The translations under genes and the position numbers were made by a program. Source: CALESS01 sp041741455 (lineage in GTDB: Bacteria; Chloroflexota; Anaerolineae; Anaerolineales; Anaerolineaceae). From it: 64,000 bases of DNA. Below the pieces are notes generated by a model that had not been told where the DNA came from, did not search any database, and worked only from the letters and a program-made list of their open reading frames with translations. This document shows positions 18,223 through 26,620 of this stretch, in pieces. The stretch spans positions 1-64,000 of the forward strand of contig JBGSJZ010000136.1 of assembly GCA_041741455.1 (NCBI GenBank), given 5' to 3'. How positions within the stretch are numbered: the stretch's first letter is position 1; each line of letters opens with the position of its first letter.

Positions 18223-18650
18223 CTACACAATTTTCAACCAATCCTGCAAGGCCTGATCGCTTTCCGATTCGACGGTCTGAAGCTGATCCCCGCGTGCCAA
18301 ATCCCAGGCGCGCCCCCAGTATTTTCTAATCCGCGTGACCACATGGCACGGGTAGAGGCTCGCGATTCGCCAGGAGTCGGGCGGGACGCCGTACAGCATG
18401 GCCATCACGCCCCGGGAGGGAAACAAACCCGTGCGCAGGGCGGCTAATTTCTCCGACAGGCGCGAGCCGTGCATCACGCTGATGTAATTTTCACTGGGCA
18501 CCGGGTTGACCTGGAACAGGCGGACTTGCGCCCATGCCAGTGCCTGCTCGCTCCAATCCTCCGGCCGCAGCGCTTCCAGCACGGCATCCGGCACCCGGCC
18601 GCCCAACAGCTACTTCACCAGCCGCAACGTCAGGGACGTGCCCCGCTCGG
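18223..18650 (-). pseudogene. Remnant of a nucleotidyltransferase-like (PF14907-type) protein
   Basis: The minus-strand frame ends at 18223 and contains LRTGLFPSRGVMAMLYGVPPD, which recalls the C-terminal region of the bacterial nucleotidyltransferase family PF14907, where a GLPP/GVPPD motif follows the leucine-rich stretch. An in-frame TAG lies near 18612, upstream of which the frame continues briefly with SLTLRLVK. No start codon or catalytic motif is present. I regard it as a C-terminal gene fragment; the family assignment is from pattern memory and only moderately sure. Confidence 0.4.
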
Positions 18651-18659
18651 CCTGCCAAC

Positions 18660-18808
18660 TCCGGCAGGTTTGCCCGACGCAAATACTCTCCAACCGTGCT
18701 GTTGGAGATCTTGCAGGCTCCGGCTATTGCCCGGTTGGACAGGCCTGCCTCGTATTTCAATCGTATGATTTCTCTGATCTTTCGCAAGGATAATTGCTCC
18801 TGGGACAT
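18660..18808 (-). pseudogene. istA: IS21-family IstA, N-terminal remnant
   Basis: On the minus strand from 18808 the frame reads LSLRKIREIIRLKYEAGLSN, then a helix-turn-helix ISNSTVGEYLRRA, the start of IS21 IstA transposases. After about 47 residues the family match ends and the frame runs into the unrelated gene fragment at 18223-18650. The catalytic DDE core and the IstB partner are missing, so the element is dead. Its terminal repeats survive just upstream (18883-18946). Confidence 0.75.
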
Positions 18809-18882
18809 GCTTCCTCCTGTTCCGACTGGAGTCTAGCATGCCTCTTGTCTGATTAACCAGTTTCTTCCCCCTCTCCCAAAAG

Positions 18883-18946
18883 TGTGCGGCATACCCCGGT
18901 TTGGGTGTGCGACATGCTCCGGTTTACCTGTGCGACTTGCCCCGGA
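18883..18946 (-). repeat. Terminal repeats of the IS21-type element (three 18-bp iterons, 23-bp pitch)
   Basis: Three near-identical copies of TGTGCGRCWTRCYCCGGW begin at 18883, 18906 and 18929, exactly 23 bases apart. IS21-family ends carry such tandem transposase-binding repeats, and these lie 75 bp in front of the istA remnant on the expected side. The rest of the 18840-19228 gap holds no gene I can support. Confidence 0.75.
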
Positions 18947-19228
18947 ATATGCAGGAATTACCGATTCAGGTAAATATTTAATAAAAAATGGATGAAATTG
19001 GTAAATTGAAGATCCTCGACTGACGTTGTATTATGTTTCTACTCTCGAGCTGATACGCCTCTATGCAAAAAACTGATGATTCTACTATTCTAAAAATCTA
19101 AGAAAGTTTCATCTCGGAATTTGTCTAAATCCATCTCCAGCATCTACATGGGCAATGACTGTCATCCTCTGCCCTTCTATTTTCACGCCTACTTATCAAA
19201 CTTTGATCAAAGGTATATCTGAAATCCA

Positions 19229-19813
19229 ATGGCACAAAACCAGAATGTCCTAAACCAAAACGATGAATCTGGGAACTACATTCCATGTGGAAAACGAGGT
19301 TATGAATGGAAAGTCGTTGTAGATCCTACCGAAACAAACGAGGAATCAGGTTTGTTTCTGGGAGGGTTGTTTCGCATGGTGGATTTTCGATTGGACCGAG
19401 ATGAGAAATCTACCTGGCCAGATGGAATCGTTTTCGAGAACGTGTACACTGGGCATCGTTTGACTTTCCAGAATGGGGTTTTATTTGACCTGACCAAGGC
19501 TATTTCCATGGCTAGAAAAACCAGAATTCCAAAGAAAAAGGAAAAACCGTTGACGCCTGATACCAATCCATCTGCTTCCCCTATTCAGATACGACGATTT
19601 ATTATGATCCGAAGCAAAGACCTGACTGGAATCTCAGGCACCGGTGTAGTGGCTGAAGGGGCTGTTTTTTCCGACGGATTATCCATTCTTCGTTGGCTGC
19701 GGTCCCCTTTCGCTCTCGGGGTCTATCCCAGCCTCGATGATCTGATCACGGTGCATGGTCACGGCGGTGCATCTCAGGTTGTGTTTATGGACGAATGCAT
19801 ACAACCTGAATGA
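19229..19813 (+). CDS. Element-associated protein with a GTGVVAEG...VHGHGG domain
   Basis: The first 110 residues are unfamiliar. The last 80 contain GISGTGVVAEGAVFSDG, ILRW and VHGHGGAS, a domain that I recall from small phage- and plasmid-encoded proteins, particularly of actinobacteria, with no known function. ATG 19229 has only a weak AAAGG upstream. The product is 194 aa, soluble, with a basic linker (RKTRIPKKKEK). It ends eleven bases before parA and is probably in the same operon, supporting a role in the integrated element. Confidence 0.6.
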   Translation: MAQNQNVLNQNDESGNYIPCGKRGYEWKVVVDPTETNEESGLFLGGLFRMVDFRLDRDEKSTWPDGIVFENVYTGHRLTFQNGVLFDLTKAISMARKTRIPKKKEKPLTPDTNPSASPIQIRRFIMIRSKDLTGISGTGVVAEGAVFSDGLSILRWLRSPFALGVYPSLDDLITVHGHGGASQVVFMDECIQPE

Positions 19814-19823
19814 GGAGCGCAGA

Positions 19824-20594
19824 ATGACTACCAAAGTAATCACGATAAGCAATCAGAAAGGTGGTGTTGGAAAAACCACCACAGCTGTCAACCTGGCGCA
19901 TGGCTTGGCCCTGAGAAATAAGCAGGTATTGCTGATCGACCTCGATCCACAAGGCCAATGTGCAACTCAACTTGGCATGGATGGACAAATGGGGGCCTAT
20001 TATTTTCTGACCACCCTGCCTGGCTCCACCCAAGAGGTTCATTTTGTCAGGCAATGGATCCGGGAATCCGGGCGAGAAAATTTCAGAATCATTCCCGGTA
20101 ATTCAATGACTTCTGCCGCACAAATGATGTTGGGTGTGCAAGAACAACCCATTTCCCACGTTCGAGATCTGCTTAAAACCTTCTCAAAAGATCACTTGGA
20201 TTACATTCTTTTTGACACATCCCCCTCGGTGGGAGGGTTGCAGGAACGCGCCATTTGGGCAGCTGACCTGGTGATCGTGCCTACTGCGACAGAATTCGCA
20301 TCCCTTGATTCTCTCTCGAAAACAATCGGAACCCTCCAGATCCTGAGAGATAAAAAGCAATGGGCAGGAGGTTTATTGGGGATTTTGCCTACTTTCTATG
20401 ATACGACCCGTGAATCTCGCGAATCATTGTCCGATTTACAGAAAAATTTTAGTAAGCATATCCTTTCACCGATACACCGGGCTACCGTTCTACGAGAATG
20501 TTGGTCAGAAGGGAAATCCATCTTTGAATACGCACCAGATTCCAGGTCAGCCGAAGAATATCGGGATTTGGGCTATTTTGTCTTGAAATATTAG
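19824..20594 (+). CDS. parA: ParA-family partition ATPase
   Basis: The 256-aa product (ATG 19824 after GAGGAGC) has the deviant Walker A motif KGGVGKTTT (12-20), LIDLDPQGQ as the Walker A' region and ILFDTSPSVGG as Walker B. It is a small ParA without an N-terminal helix-turn-helix, like type Ib plasmid and Soj-type proteins. These ATPases segregate plasmids together with a centromere-binding partner. The following gene with tandem DNA-binding-like domains and the phased hexamers at 21366-21428 complete a plausible partition system. The start at 19755 would lie inside the previous gene and is rejected. Confidence 0.9.
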   Translation: MTTKVITISNQKGGVGKTTTAVNLAHGLALRNKQVLLIDLDPQGQCATQLGMDGQMGAYYFLTTLPGSTQEVHFVRQWIRESGRENFRIIPGNSMTSAAQMMLGVQEQPISHVRDLLKTFSKDHLDYILFDTSPSVGGLQERAIWAADLVIVPTATEFASLDSLSKTIGTLQILRDKKQWAGGLLGILPTFYDTTRESRESLSDLQKNFSKHILSPIHRATVLRECWSEGKSIFEYAPDSRSAEEYRDLGYFVLKY

Positions 20595-20601
20595 GTGAAC
20601 C

Positions 20602-21294
20602 ATGGCGAGAAGAGATGCATTTATCGGTTTACTGAAATCTACTGAAAACACCAACCTGTCCAACGAGGATCCTTTTAAGAGCTCTTCACCTGGGATGCAA
20701 ACCCTGGACTTGATTCCTGCTGCCCAACTCAGAAAGAAGCGCAATCGAGGTTGGGAAATGACTCGCCGGGCTGAAACGACCACCTACCGGGGTGTTCCGA
20801 TGGAATACCATCGTTGGTTGACCACAATCGCGGAAAATTTATCCGTTCCCAGGGATGAGGTGGTACGCAAGTTTCTAGAGTATGGGATTGCTGAATACCA
20901 GAGTGGTCGGCTGTTGTTCTATACTCGCCCAAAAGCGCAGCGTATGACATTATTCCCCAAGGATGGGAAAAACGTAAAAACTTCCACTACTGCGACATCC
21001 CAAAGAGTCTGGTTGAACCAGACCTTCCCTCCTGTCAACCCAAACGCCAAGCGAGCATGCAATCAGAAAGGTCGCGATCAATCATCCCCTGATCCACATT
21101 GGAAGTCCCGGGTTACCTATCGGATTCCGGTGGATGTAAAACACACCATCCGGTCCATCGCCGAGGAGCACACTTTGCCCGTTGGAGAAGTAGTCTGGTA
21201 CTTCTTTGAACAAGCCAAGAAAGCCATGCAGAAAGGAAAACTCGATTTGAATGCAGCACCCAAGTTCTCTGGACAGACTTTGTTTGATGCGTAA
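20602..21294 (+). CDS. Putative centromere-binding ParA partner with two repeated domains
   Basis: The 230-aa product holds two similar segments of about 45 residues, at roughly 57-105 and 170-215. Each has the pattern YR-x-P, a helix containing IAE, then P-x-x-EVV-x-x-F and K/R-G-x-L near the end. This could be a duplicated ribbon-helix-helix-like module. The gene begins seven bases after parA. It is too unlike ParB to contain the ParB nuclease domain; by position and build it is a candidate RHH-type adaptor that binds the centromere. No database family is recognised. Confidence 0.6.
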   Translation: MARRDAFIGLLKSTENTNLSNEDPFKSSSPGMQTLDLIPAAQLRKKRNRGWEMTRRAETTTYRGVPMEYHRWLTTIAENLSVPRDEVVRKFLEYGIAEYQSGRLLFYTRPKAQRMTLFPKDGKNVKTSTTATSQRVWLNQTFPPVNPNAKRACNQKGRDQSSPDPHWKSRVTYRIPVDVKHTIRSIAEEHTLPVGEVVWYFFEQAKKAMQKGKLDLNAAPKFSGQTLFDA

Positions 21295-21353
21295 AAACCA
21301 TATTATTTCGGATCGAGTAAATCCGATTGATATCAAAGAGGTCAGAGACAAAG

Positions 21354-21428
21354 GTCTGCGTCCGGGCTGACCTGCCGCAGACAACCTGCTGACACGCCGC
21401 TGACCGACACGCAGACTTTGCCGCAGAC
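21354..21428 (+). repeat. Phased GCWGAC hexamers, candidate parS or replication iterons
   Basis: GCWGAC occurs at 21366, 21377, 21388, 21399, 21411 and 21423, spacings of 11, 11, 11, 12 and 12 bases, i.e. about one helical turn each. An inverted copy (GTCTGC) lies at 21354. The array fills the gap between the ParA-partner gene and the Rep-like gene, where plasmids carry centromeres or iterons. Confidence 0.6.
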
Positions 21429-21560
21429 GTTGGTTGACCAGGAAGGTTGTAGAAGCGGAAATTTTTAGATATCCGTGAAAAGCATCACCGGGTCTTGAAT
21501 TTATCATTTGAATGATTTTGACCGCATTACCATCATTAAATTCGTAGGCGAGGTTTTCAC

Positions 21561-23243
21561 ATGGAACAACGGATGGACATGGATCCACAACAAGCCTGGC
21601 AGATTGTCATTGACAACTTGCAAATGGATATGTCCAGGTCAACATTTTCCATTCGCATCAAACCACTTCAACTAACAAAGGTGGTGGACGAAGTCTTCTA
21701 TGTCGATTGCCAAACGGAAGAAAATCAAGACTGGTTGACCAGCCGAATGAAAAACCCGATTGAGCGGAAGTTAAATGGTGTCTTGAATCGCTCTGTCAGA
21801 ATTGAATTTTTAGCTCATGATCCGCAAATTTTCCAAAATGAGCCAGAGCTTCCACATTCGGCAGATCCTTTCCCCGATCAGGATGTACTGGATCTCGAGA
21901 TCCTTGAAACCTCGGTGCATGATATTTTCCTTGAACCCAACCGGATTGTACGGTTCCCGGTGTATCTTTTCCGCTGGTTGCCGTATGTCCAGCCACAAAC
22001 CATTTTTGTGGTAATCGCCCTCTGGCAAGAATATTATCTGGCCTCCGGCAATAAATCGAATTCGAGCAACCCCCGAGTCTCGATCCGGGCCGAGCAGGTC
22101 TGCCGGTGGGCAGGGATCAGCCGGGCACAATTCTTTCGCTTATTCCAACCCGGCAGCCGCCTGGAATGGTTTGTTCGAAAGATTGAAACTGCTCACGAAC
22201 TAAATCCAATGAATGGGCGTATGAAGAAGTCAGCCAATAAGTATATTTTGCTCAGCTCTTGCCTGACACCCGGGGATCGGGAAGATCTCAAATCATACCT
22301 TTTGGCTCATCGAATTCATGAGTCTCCAATCGATGCACTTGAAAACGCACTGCAGGAAAGTCCAAAGCAGATATTCCAATATCCCTTCCGCATGCCTCCG
22401 GACCAATTCCACCATATACTGCCCAGTTATCAAACTCCGCAAGATGTAATCCGCGATTTTGTCGGGAAACATCCTTCTCCTGAAGTGATTCGTCTGCTGG
22501 ATCAATTGGCAGCCCATCTGGTGAGCTCAGGTGATTTTGTCCTGGTCAGTTGGTACTTTTTACGACACTGGTTACCCATTCTGGGCCCAGAAGCCGCCAT
22601 GTTTGTCCTGGTTCTCCGCAACCATTGCTATTTCAACGATGAAACGGGTGAAATCCGGGATGAAGTATGGCTGGATGGCGGTTACCAGGGAATTGCCAAT
22701 CGCCTCGGGATTTCGAATCCGCGGCTGGTGGCGAACTGGCTGCCCGCAAAAATCGAACGCCCAAGGCGTGGGTCCATTCGAACGATTCGGACAGAGCAAG
22801 AATTGGGGCGGCGCCAGAGTTTTCAGGAACTCGTAGGTTTATTTGTGGAGCGCATTGATTATCGGATGAACTCGACTGGGAGATATGCCTGGAAATTCAA
22901 AGTGCAGCGCTTTGATCCCCTTACTCCCCAACACCAGGAGATAGAAAAAGCTGTTCTTTGTTTACTTACAGCAAGCCTTGAGAAGGGCATTGTCGAAGAA
23001 TTATCGGGTTGGATGGATCGGGCCGCCAAAGATTGGCATGAGACGCTCAAAAACCAGTCAAGGGTTGATTTGAGACTCTCAATTCTTACCGAAGGTTGTT
23101 CAGAGACTCTCTCCAATCTATTGAATGATTGTCTTGCGACGCTCAAGTTGGCAGACAAAGATTGTTTTGAGACTCTTTTAAAGATACTTAAGAGTAGTAA
23201 AGATTCCTTGATATTTAAAGATACACAAGTTGGTAAAAATTAG
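21561..23243 (+). CDS. Rep-like protein with DnaA-domain-I-like N-terminus
   Basis: The 560-aa product starts with about 85 residues that follow the DnaA N-terminal (domain I) pattern: an amphipathic helix with AWQIVIDNLQ, then SRSTFSIRIKPLQL, FYVDC and DWL. The middle contains FPVYLFRWLPYVQPQ and a winged-helix-like segment (QVCRWAGISRAQFFRLF), and a second similar block begins near residue 300 (WYFLRHWLPILGPEAAMFVLVL). No AAA ATP-binding motif is present. I infer a replication-initiator-like protein of the element that contacts the host helicase through the DnaA-like domain. It could instead be a transcription factor. Confidence 0.55.
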   Translation: MEQRMDMDPQQAWQIVIDNLQMDMSRSTFSIRIKPLQLTKVVDEVFYVDCQTEENQDWLTSRMKNPIERKLNGVLNRSVRIEFLAHDPQIFQNEPELPHSADPFPDQDVLDLEILETSVHDIFLEPNRIVRFPVYLFRWLPYVQPQTIFVVIALWQEYYLASGNKSNSSNPRVSIRAEQVCRWAGISRAQFFRLFQPGSRLEWFVRKIETAHELNPMNGRMKKSANKYILLSSCLTPGDREDLKSYLLAHRIHESPIDALENALQESPKQIFQYPFRMPPDQFHHILPSYQTPQDVIRDFVGKHPSPEVIRLLDQLAAHLVSSGDFVLVSWYFLRHWLPILGPEAAMFVLVLRNHCYFNDETGEIRDEVWLDGGYQGIANRLGISNPRLVANWLPAKIERPRRGSIRTIRTEQELGRRQSFQELVGLFVERIDYRMNSTGRYAWKFKVQRFDPLTPQHQEIEKAVLCLLTASLEKGIVEELSGWMDRAAKDWHETLKNQSRVDLRLSILTEGCSETLSNLLNDCLATLKLADKDCFETLLKILKSSKDSLIFKDTQVGKN

Positions 23244-23274
23244 TAACCTATCTTGAACCTGAGGAGAAAAAATT

Positions 23275-23721
23275 ATGGCACAAGGAAATATGACCTGGCA
23301 ACGCGGTGACATCACAGGCGACATATACTTCGACTACTTACGACCTGAAAACATGGATCCAGTCCCCTATCTTCGTCTGCACTTGATGATCGACGGAAGC
23401 CCAGAAGCGAAACCTGTCAAGTGCTTACGGATTCTGGTGTACGGCACTTTGGCTGAACTCGTCTTTGGGCATGTCCAAAAAGGCAGCCGGATTGGAGTGG
23501 AAGGTCATATCCAAATGCGAAACCGCCCAGGCATCGCAACACCCGTCTTTGAGGTGGTTGCTGAACGCGTCGAATTCATTCGAAATATCGATTATGAGCG
23601 CGGTAAACAAGTTGTGGCTGCCTTGAAACAACGAGGGAAGCAGAAGAACCCAGGCGCTGTAGATCTGGAAGTACTCGAACAATTCATCGGGAATCAGGAT
23701 CAGGTCGAGGACATTGCATAA
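23275..23721 (+). CDS. Single-stranded-DNA-binding-like OB-fold protein
   Basis: The 148-aa product begins with MTWQRGDITGDIYF, continues with YLRLHLMID and RILVYGTLAELV, then GSRIGVEGHIQMRNR, the strand order of bacterial SSB. It lacks the usual acidic C-terminal tip, ending instead QVEDIA. ATG 23275 follows GAGGAGAAAA at good spacing. It lies 31 bases after the Rep-like gene, as expected for a plasmid-encoded SSB supporting element replication or transfer. Confidence 0.7.
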   Translation: MAQGNMTWQRGDITGDIYFDYLRPENMDPVPYLRLHLMIDGSPEAKPVKCLRILVYGTLAELVFGHVQKGSRIGVEGHIQMRNRPGIATPVFEVVAERVEFIRNIDYERGKQVVAALKQRGKQKNPGAVDLEVLEQFIGNQDQVEDIA

Positions 23722-24238
23722 TTATTCAAATCTTGAGGAAATCAAATTTCCAAGGGCCGTGGCCATTTGCCTGGCATTGATCCTATTCTTCACCACTGTT
23801 GGAGTTTTTGTCTCACCCCTGGATGGATCTGAGAGACCAATTATTCTCAGTCAGGAAGTTAACGCAATGCAGCGTTATCGACAGGCCGGTCATGGCTGGC
23901 TTACCAGGCTCTCCAACCTGGATGACAGTATCTTCCAAACTCATTCTGGCGAAGGGCAAGGCGATTTATTTTCCCGTTCCAGTTCGGCTCAGAAGACCCT
24001 CGAACAGGCGTTGAAGTTGACGCAAGAGGTCGACCGCTTCCAGGTTCCGCCGATGGCGGCCACGTTGCATGAACAATTCCGGACAACCTCACTGAGTTAT
24101 CTGGAAGCAGCCCGCAGCAGCCTACAATGGATCAGCACCACGGAACCAGAAAATCTTGAGATCGCTCAGCAAAAATTAGAAGAAGCACGTGCCTTGAAAT
24201 CTGTTTTGGAGAAGAACCCTTGGATGATTACACCCTAG
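23714..24238 (+). CDS. Membrane-anchored protein of unknown function
   Basis: The frame opens at TTG 23714, overlapping the previous stop by eight bases, which implies coupling. The 174-aa product has one N-terminal hydrophobic segment (about 14-32) and then a soluble, mostly helical region of 140 residues with many Gln and Glu. The helical part probably lies outside the cytoplasmic membrane. No known domain is recognised. It overlaps the next gene by 19 bases. Confidence 0.5.
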   Translation: MHNYSNLEEIKFPRAVAICLALILFFTTVGVFVSPLDGSERPIILSQEVNAMQRYRQAGHGWLTRLSNLDDSIFQTHSGEGQGDLFSRSSSAQKTLEQALKLTQEVDRFQVPPMAATLHEQFRTTSLSYLEAARSSLQWISTTEPENLEIAQQKLEEARALKSVLEKNPWMITP

Positions 24239-25563
24239 AGGAATATCAACGGAGAAGTGGCAATCAAATTTCCCAAGATATGATTGGCCAATGTGCAAGG
24301 CAAGAACAACGGGTGCGGACCGGTGTGGAAAAACAATGGCAAACCGCCCATAAGCACCTGGTGGTTCTGCTTCGCTTGCTAGATCAAGATTTTGACGAAG
24401 CCTGCGAGAAATCCAATACTTCACTGGAAACCTTTAGCGACGATGAGCTCGCACGCCTCATCCAAGGAAGACTCCGAATCTATTCAGGTGTGCGAGCAAA
24501 AAACCAGGAGATTAACGAAATTCCCTCGCTCAGAGACGAAGTAAGAGATTTGAGGGAATTGAACAACAAGCTAACTGAGGACCTTAGTCGATCCCAAGAG
24601 GTTATCCAGAAACTCCGGGCGGATTTCACAGCCCTTGAAGTGCATCTCTCCGTTTTCCAACAAATTCAAGGCAATAAACCACGGGAGGATCCGCCAGAAA
24701 AAACGGACAAAGATTTCGCAAATACCATCATCCTTCCAGATTGGTTCAAAACCTGGCAAGCATCCAGGAATTTTGAAAAATCCTCCATGGCCATTCTGAT
24801 TATGGGTGATACGGGTCTGGCACTCCGGCCATCCATTATCAAACAGATGTCGAAACGGCTCTCTGTTTCTGAGACGGATATGAATCTGGATGAAGCCATC
24901 TATTGGCTTATGCATCCTGAGGAATATCTCTTTCCAATTCTCGTCCAAGAAATCCCTGGGATCACTACAGGTGATTCCAGCGCCGGTGGAAATCAACCTG
25001 CTGTGCTTCAGCTGACAGCCGATGGGGAAATGGCTTATCAATGGTTAGCTGGAAAAACCCCAAAGGAAAATCAATATGAAAAGTTGATCAAAAGCCATTC
25101 CTCTCCTGATCAAACCATCTTGAACCTTCAAGCAGTAGAAATTTTGGCTGACGAAGGTTACCAGATTCGTAGTCAGGCGCAGGCGATTCAATTATTAAAT
25201 GGTGAAACCTACATCCCGGATATCCTCGCAGTTGATCCAAAGACCGGTGAATTCATTTTTATTGAGGTCGAGCGAGACGTACATAAAGACCTGGTCTCAC
25301 GAAGACTAAAATGGATGAAATTGTTCGAAGCATCTCTTGGGAACCTGTATGTTCTTTGTGACAATTTAAATTGCCAAAGAGCAATTCAGGGAGAGATCAA
25401 TTTGGCCTTGAATGGATTATCTTTTCGTTCCTTTTTGACAAATTTGCATGGACTTCGAACCGGCAAACGGTCCGAAAAGGATGGCAGTATCTGGCTGTCA
25501 CAACATCACGAAAAAAATTCCGGGAACGGTGTGCACTCTGTTCACCAAACTCCGTTGTTCTAG
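24220..25563 (+). CDS. Coiled-coil protein with C-terminal PD-(D/E)xK-like nuclease domain
   Basis: The 447-aa product has three parts. Residues 1-90 are helical; 95-155 form a coiled coil (LRDEVRDLRELNNKL); about 170-290 may be a winged-helix region. The last 150 residues show DILAVD...FIFIEVERD followed by a helix with RRLKWMKLF. The D...ExE arrangement recalls restriction-endonuclease-fold proteins related to the transposon protein TniA/VRR group, but the final lysine is not in its usual place. TTG 24220 overlaps the previous gene. Role in the mobile element, for example DNA processing, is inferred only. Confidence 0.5.
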   Translation: MDDYTLEEYQRRSGNQISQDMIGQCARQEQRVRTGVEKQWQTAHKHLVVLLRLLDQDFDEACEKSNTSLETFSDDELARLIQGRLRIYSGVRAKNQEINEIPSLRDEVRDLRELNNKLTEDLSRSQEVIQKLRADFTALEVHLSVFQQIQGNKPREDPPEKTDKDFANTIILPDWFKTWQASRNFEKSSMAILIMGDTGLALRPSIIKQMSKRLSVSETDMNLDEAIYWLMHPEEYLFPILVQEIPGITTGDSSAGGNQPAVLQLTADGEMAYQWLAGKTPKENQYEKLIKSHSSPDQTILNLQAVEILADEGYQIRSQAQAIQLLNGETYIPDILAVDPKTGEFIFIEVERDVHKDLVSRRLKWMKLFEASLGNLYVLCDNLNCQRAIQGEINLALNGLSFRSFLTNLHGLRTGKRSEKDGSIWLSQHHEKNSGNGVHSVHQTPLF

Positions 25564-25701
25564 AGGCTGAAGAGGGGAACGGAGCATGAATAGTTTTAGA
25601 ACTCAGTAATCTTCGATACATAGACTAAAAAATGACCCACCCCGGTCTGCTTGCAAGCATCAGCGGTGCTGGGTACTGCTGTAGCAACGAAAAATGACCA
25701 A

Positions 25702-26166
25702 TTATTGATTGGATAATGGTACTGGTCTAAACTGACACCCGGCTTTTACCGGTCTTCCCAACATCGTCCATGACAGTCGCTCAACCGTATTCCACCAAAT
25801 CGCAGGAACTTCGACCCACCTTGCACCGGTGACATTGTGCGGGATATCGGGGTCTTGAGCAGTTACTCGAGCCAGGTCACCATCCGGATGAATACCGACC
25901 TCTGTATAGATTGTTGCATAAATGGGAGTTAGCACTGCCATCGAAACCAGCATCCCCCAGCCACACCGAGCAGGTTCAACCACCTTGGCTGCCTGAATCC
26001 GGTCTGATAAAAACTGAAAGTAGGTCATGCCCTGCGGTGCATCCGGCACATTCATCGGCTGATTACCCTTGTAGGCAATAAAAAATCCATTGGCGCAAAT
26101 GATCAAAATGACCAGACCCTTCAAGAAAATGACCAATCCATTAAGCAATCCTCCCAAAATTTTCAT
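25702..26166 (-). CDS. Small membrane protein on the opposite strand
   Basis: From ATG 26166, preceded by GGAGGAAAGAG, the 154-aa product begins with a hydrophobic stretch (GLVIFLKGLVILIICANGFF). A second hydrophobic stretch follows near residues 68-85. The rest is soluble with no recognised motif. The start at 26202 has no ribosome binding site. The gene overlaps the 3' end of the RHH gene by 26 bases, so the two form a divergent mini-operon within the element. Toxin-antitoxin pairing is a possibility suggested by the RHH neighbour, but the protein resembles no toxin I know. Confidence 0.55.
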   Translation of the reverse strand: MKILGGLLNGLVIFLKGLVILIICANGFFIAYKGNQPMNVPDAPQGMTYFQFLSDRIQAAKVVEPARCGWGMLVSMAVLTPIYATIYTEVGIHPDGDLARVTAQDPDIPHNVTGARWVEVPAIWWNTVERLSWTMLGRPVKAGCQFRPVPLSNQ

Positions 26167-26395
26167 CTCTTTCCTCCTCATTGTGATCACTATTTGCCTC
26201 ATATTCTGTCATACTTGCTTCCCTCAAGGCGCGATTGAAGCGGATCTCTTCACGGTACATACGATCCAATGCAACCTCAAGAACATCACTTTCGCTTCTT
26301 CCCATCCAATGGGACATGCTCATCAACTGTCTCACGGCTTCTCGGCTCAACCGAAATGAGCGGACGTTTTTGGGGGTTGAATTTGTTTTCGGCAT
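26141..26395 (-). CDS. Ribbon-helix-helix (CopG/antitoxin-like) regulator
   Basis: The 84-aa product has the RHH layout: a short basic strand (NVRSFRLS), helix 1 (REAVRQLMSMSHW), a turn MGRSES and helix 2 (DVLEVALDRMYREE). Its C-terminus is acidic. It is transcribed from the promoter at 26427-26455, whose spacer carries a 5-2-5 inverted repeat, so autorepression is likely. It probably controls itself and the overlapping membrane-protein gene; an antitoxin role is an alternative. Confidence 0.7.
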   Translation of the reverse strand: MPKTNSTPKNVRSFRLSREAVRQLMSMSHWMGRSESDVLEVALDRMYREEIRFNRALREASMTEYEANSDHNEEERDENFGRIA

Positions 26396-26426
26396 GCACG
26401 TTTTCCTTGTCGGCAGAATTAACTAA

Positions 26427-26455
26427 AATGTAATACTCTAGTATATATTTGTCAA
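26427..26455 (-). promoter_or_regulatory. Promoter with operator-like inverted repeat
   Basis: On the minus strand TTGACA (26450-26455) is followed after 17 bases by TACATT (26427-26432). The spacer contains ATACT-AG-AGTAT (26433-26444), an inverted repeat that an RHH dimer could occupy, blocking RNA polymerase. Confidence 0.55.
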
Positions 26456-26620
26456 GAGATCAATTGAAATTATCAGACATTTCCCCCTGGGATCAGCCAT
26501 AAATCTTCGCTATGATCACCACAACAACGATTCATCCAGGTCGCTGAAAATAATCAGCTTCCCCTCATCCTAGGAGCGACCCCTTAAGCCTCCTCCCCAT
26601 ACCCCGGGAGGTACCAGGCG

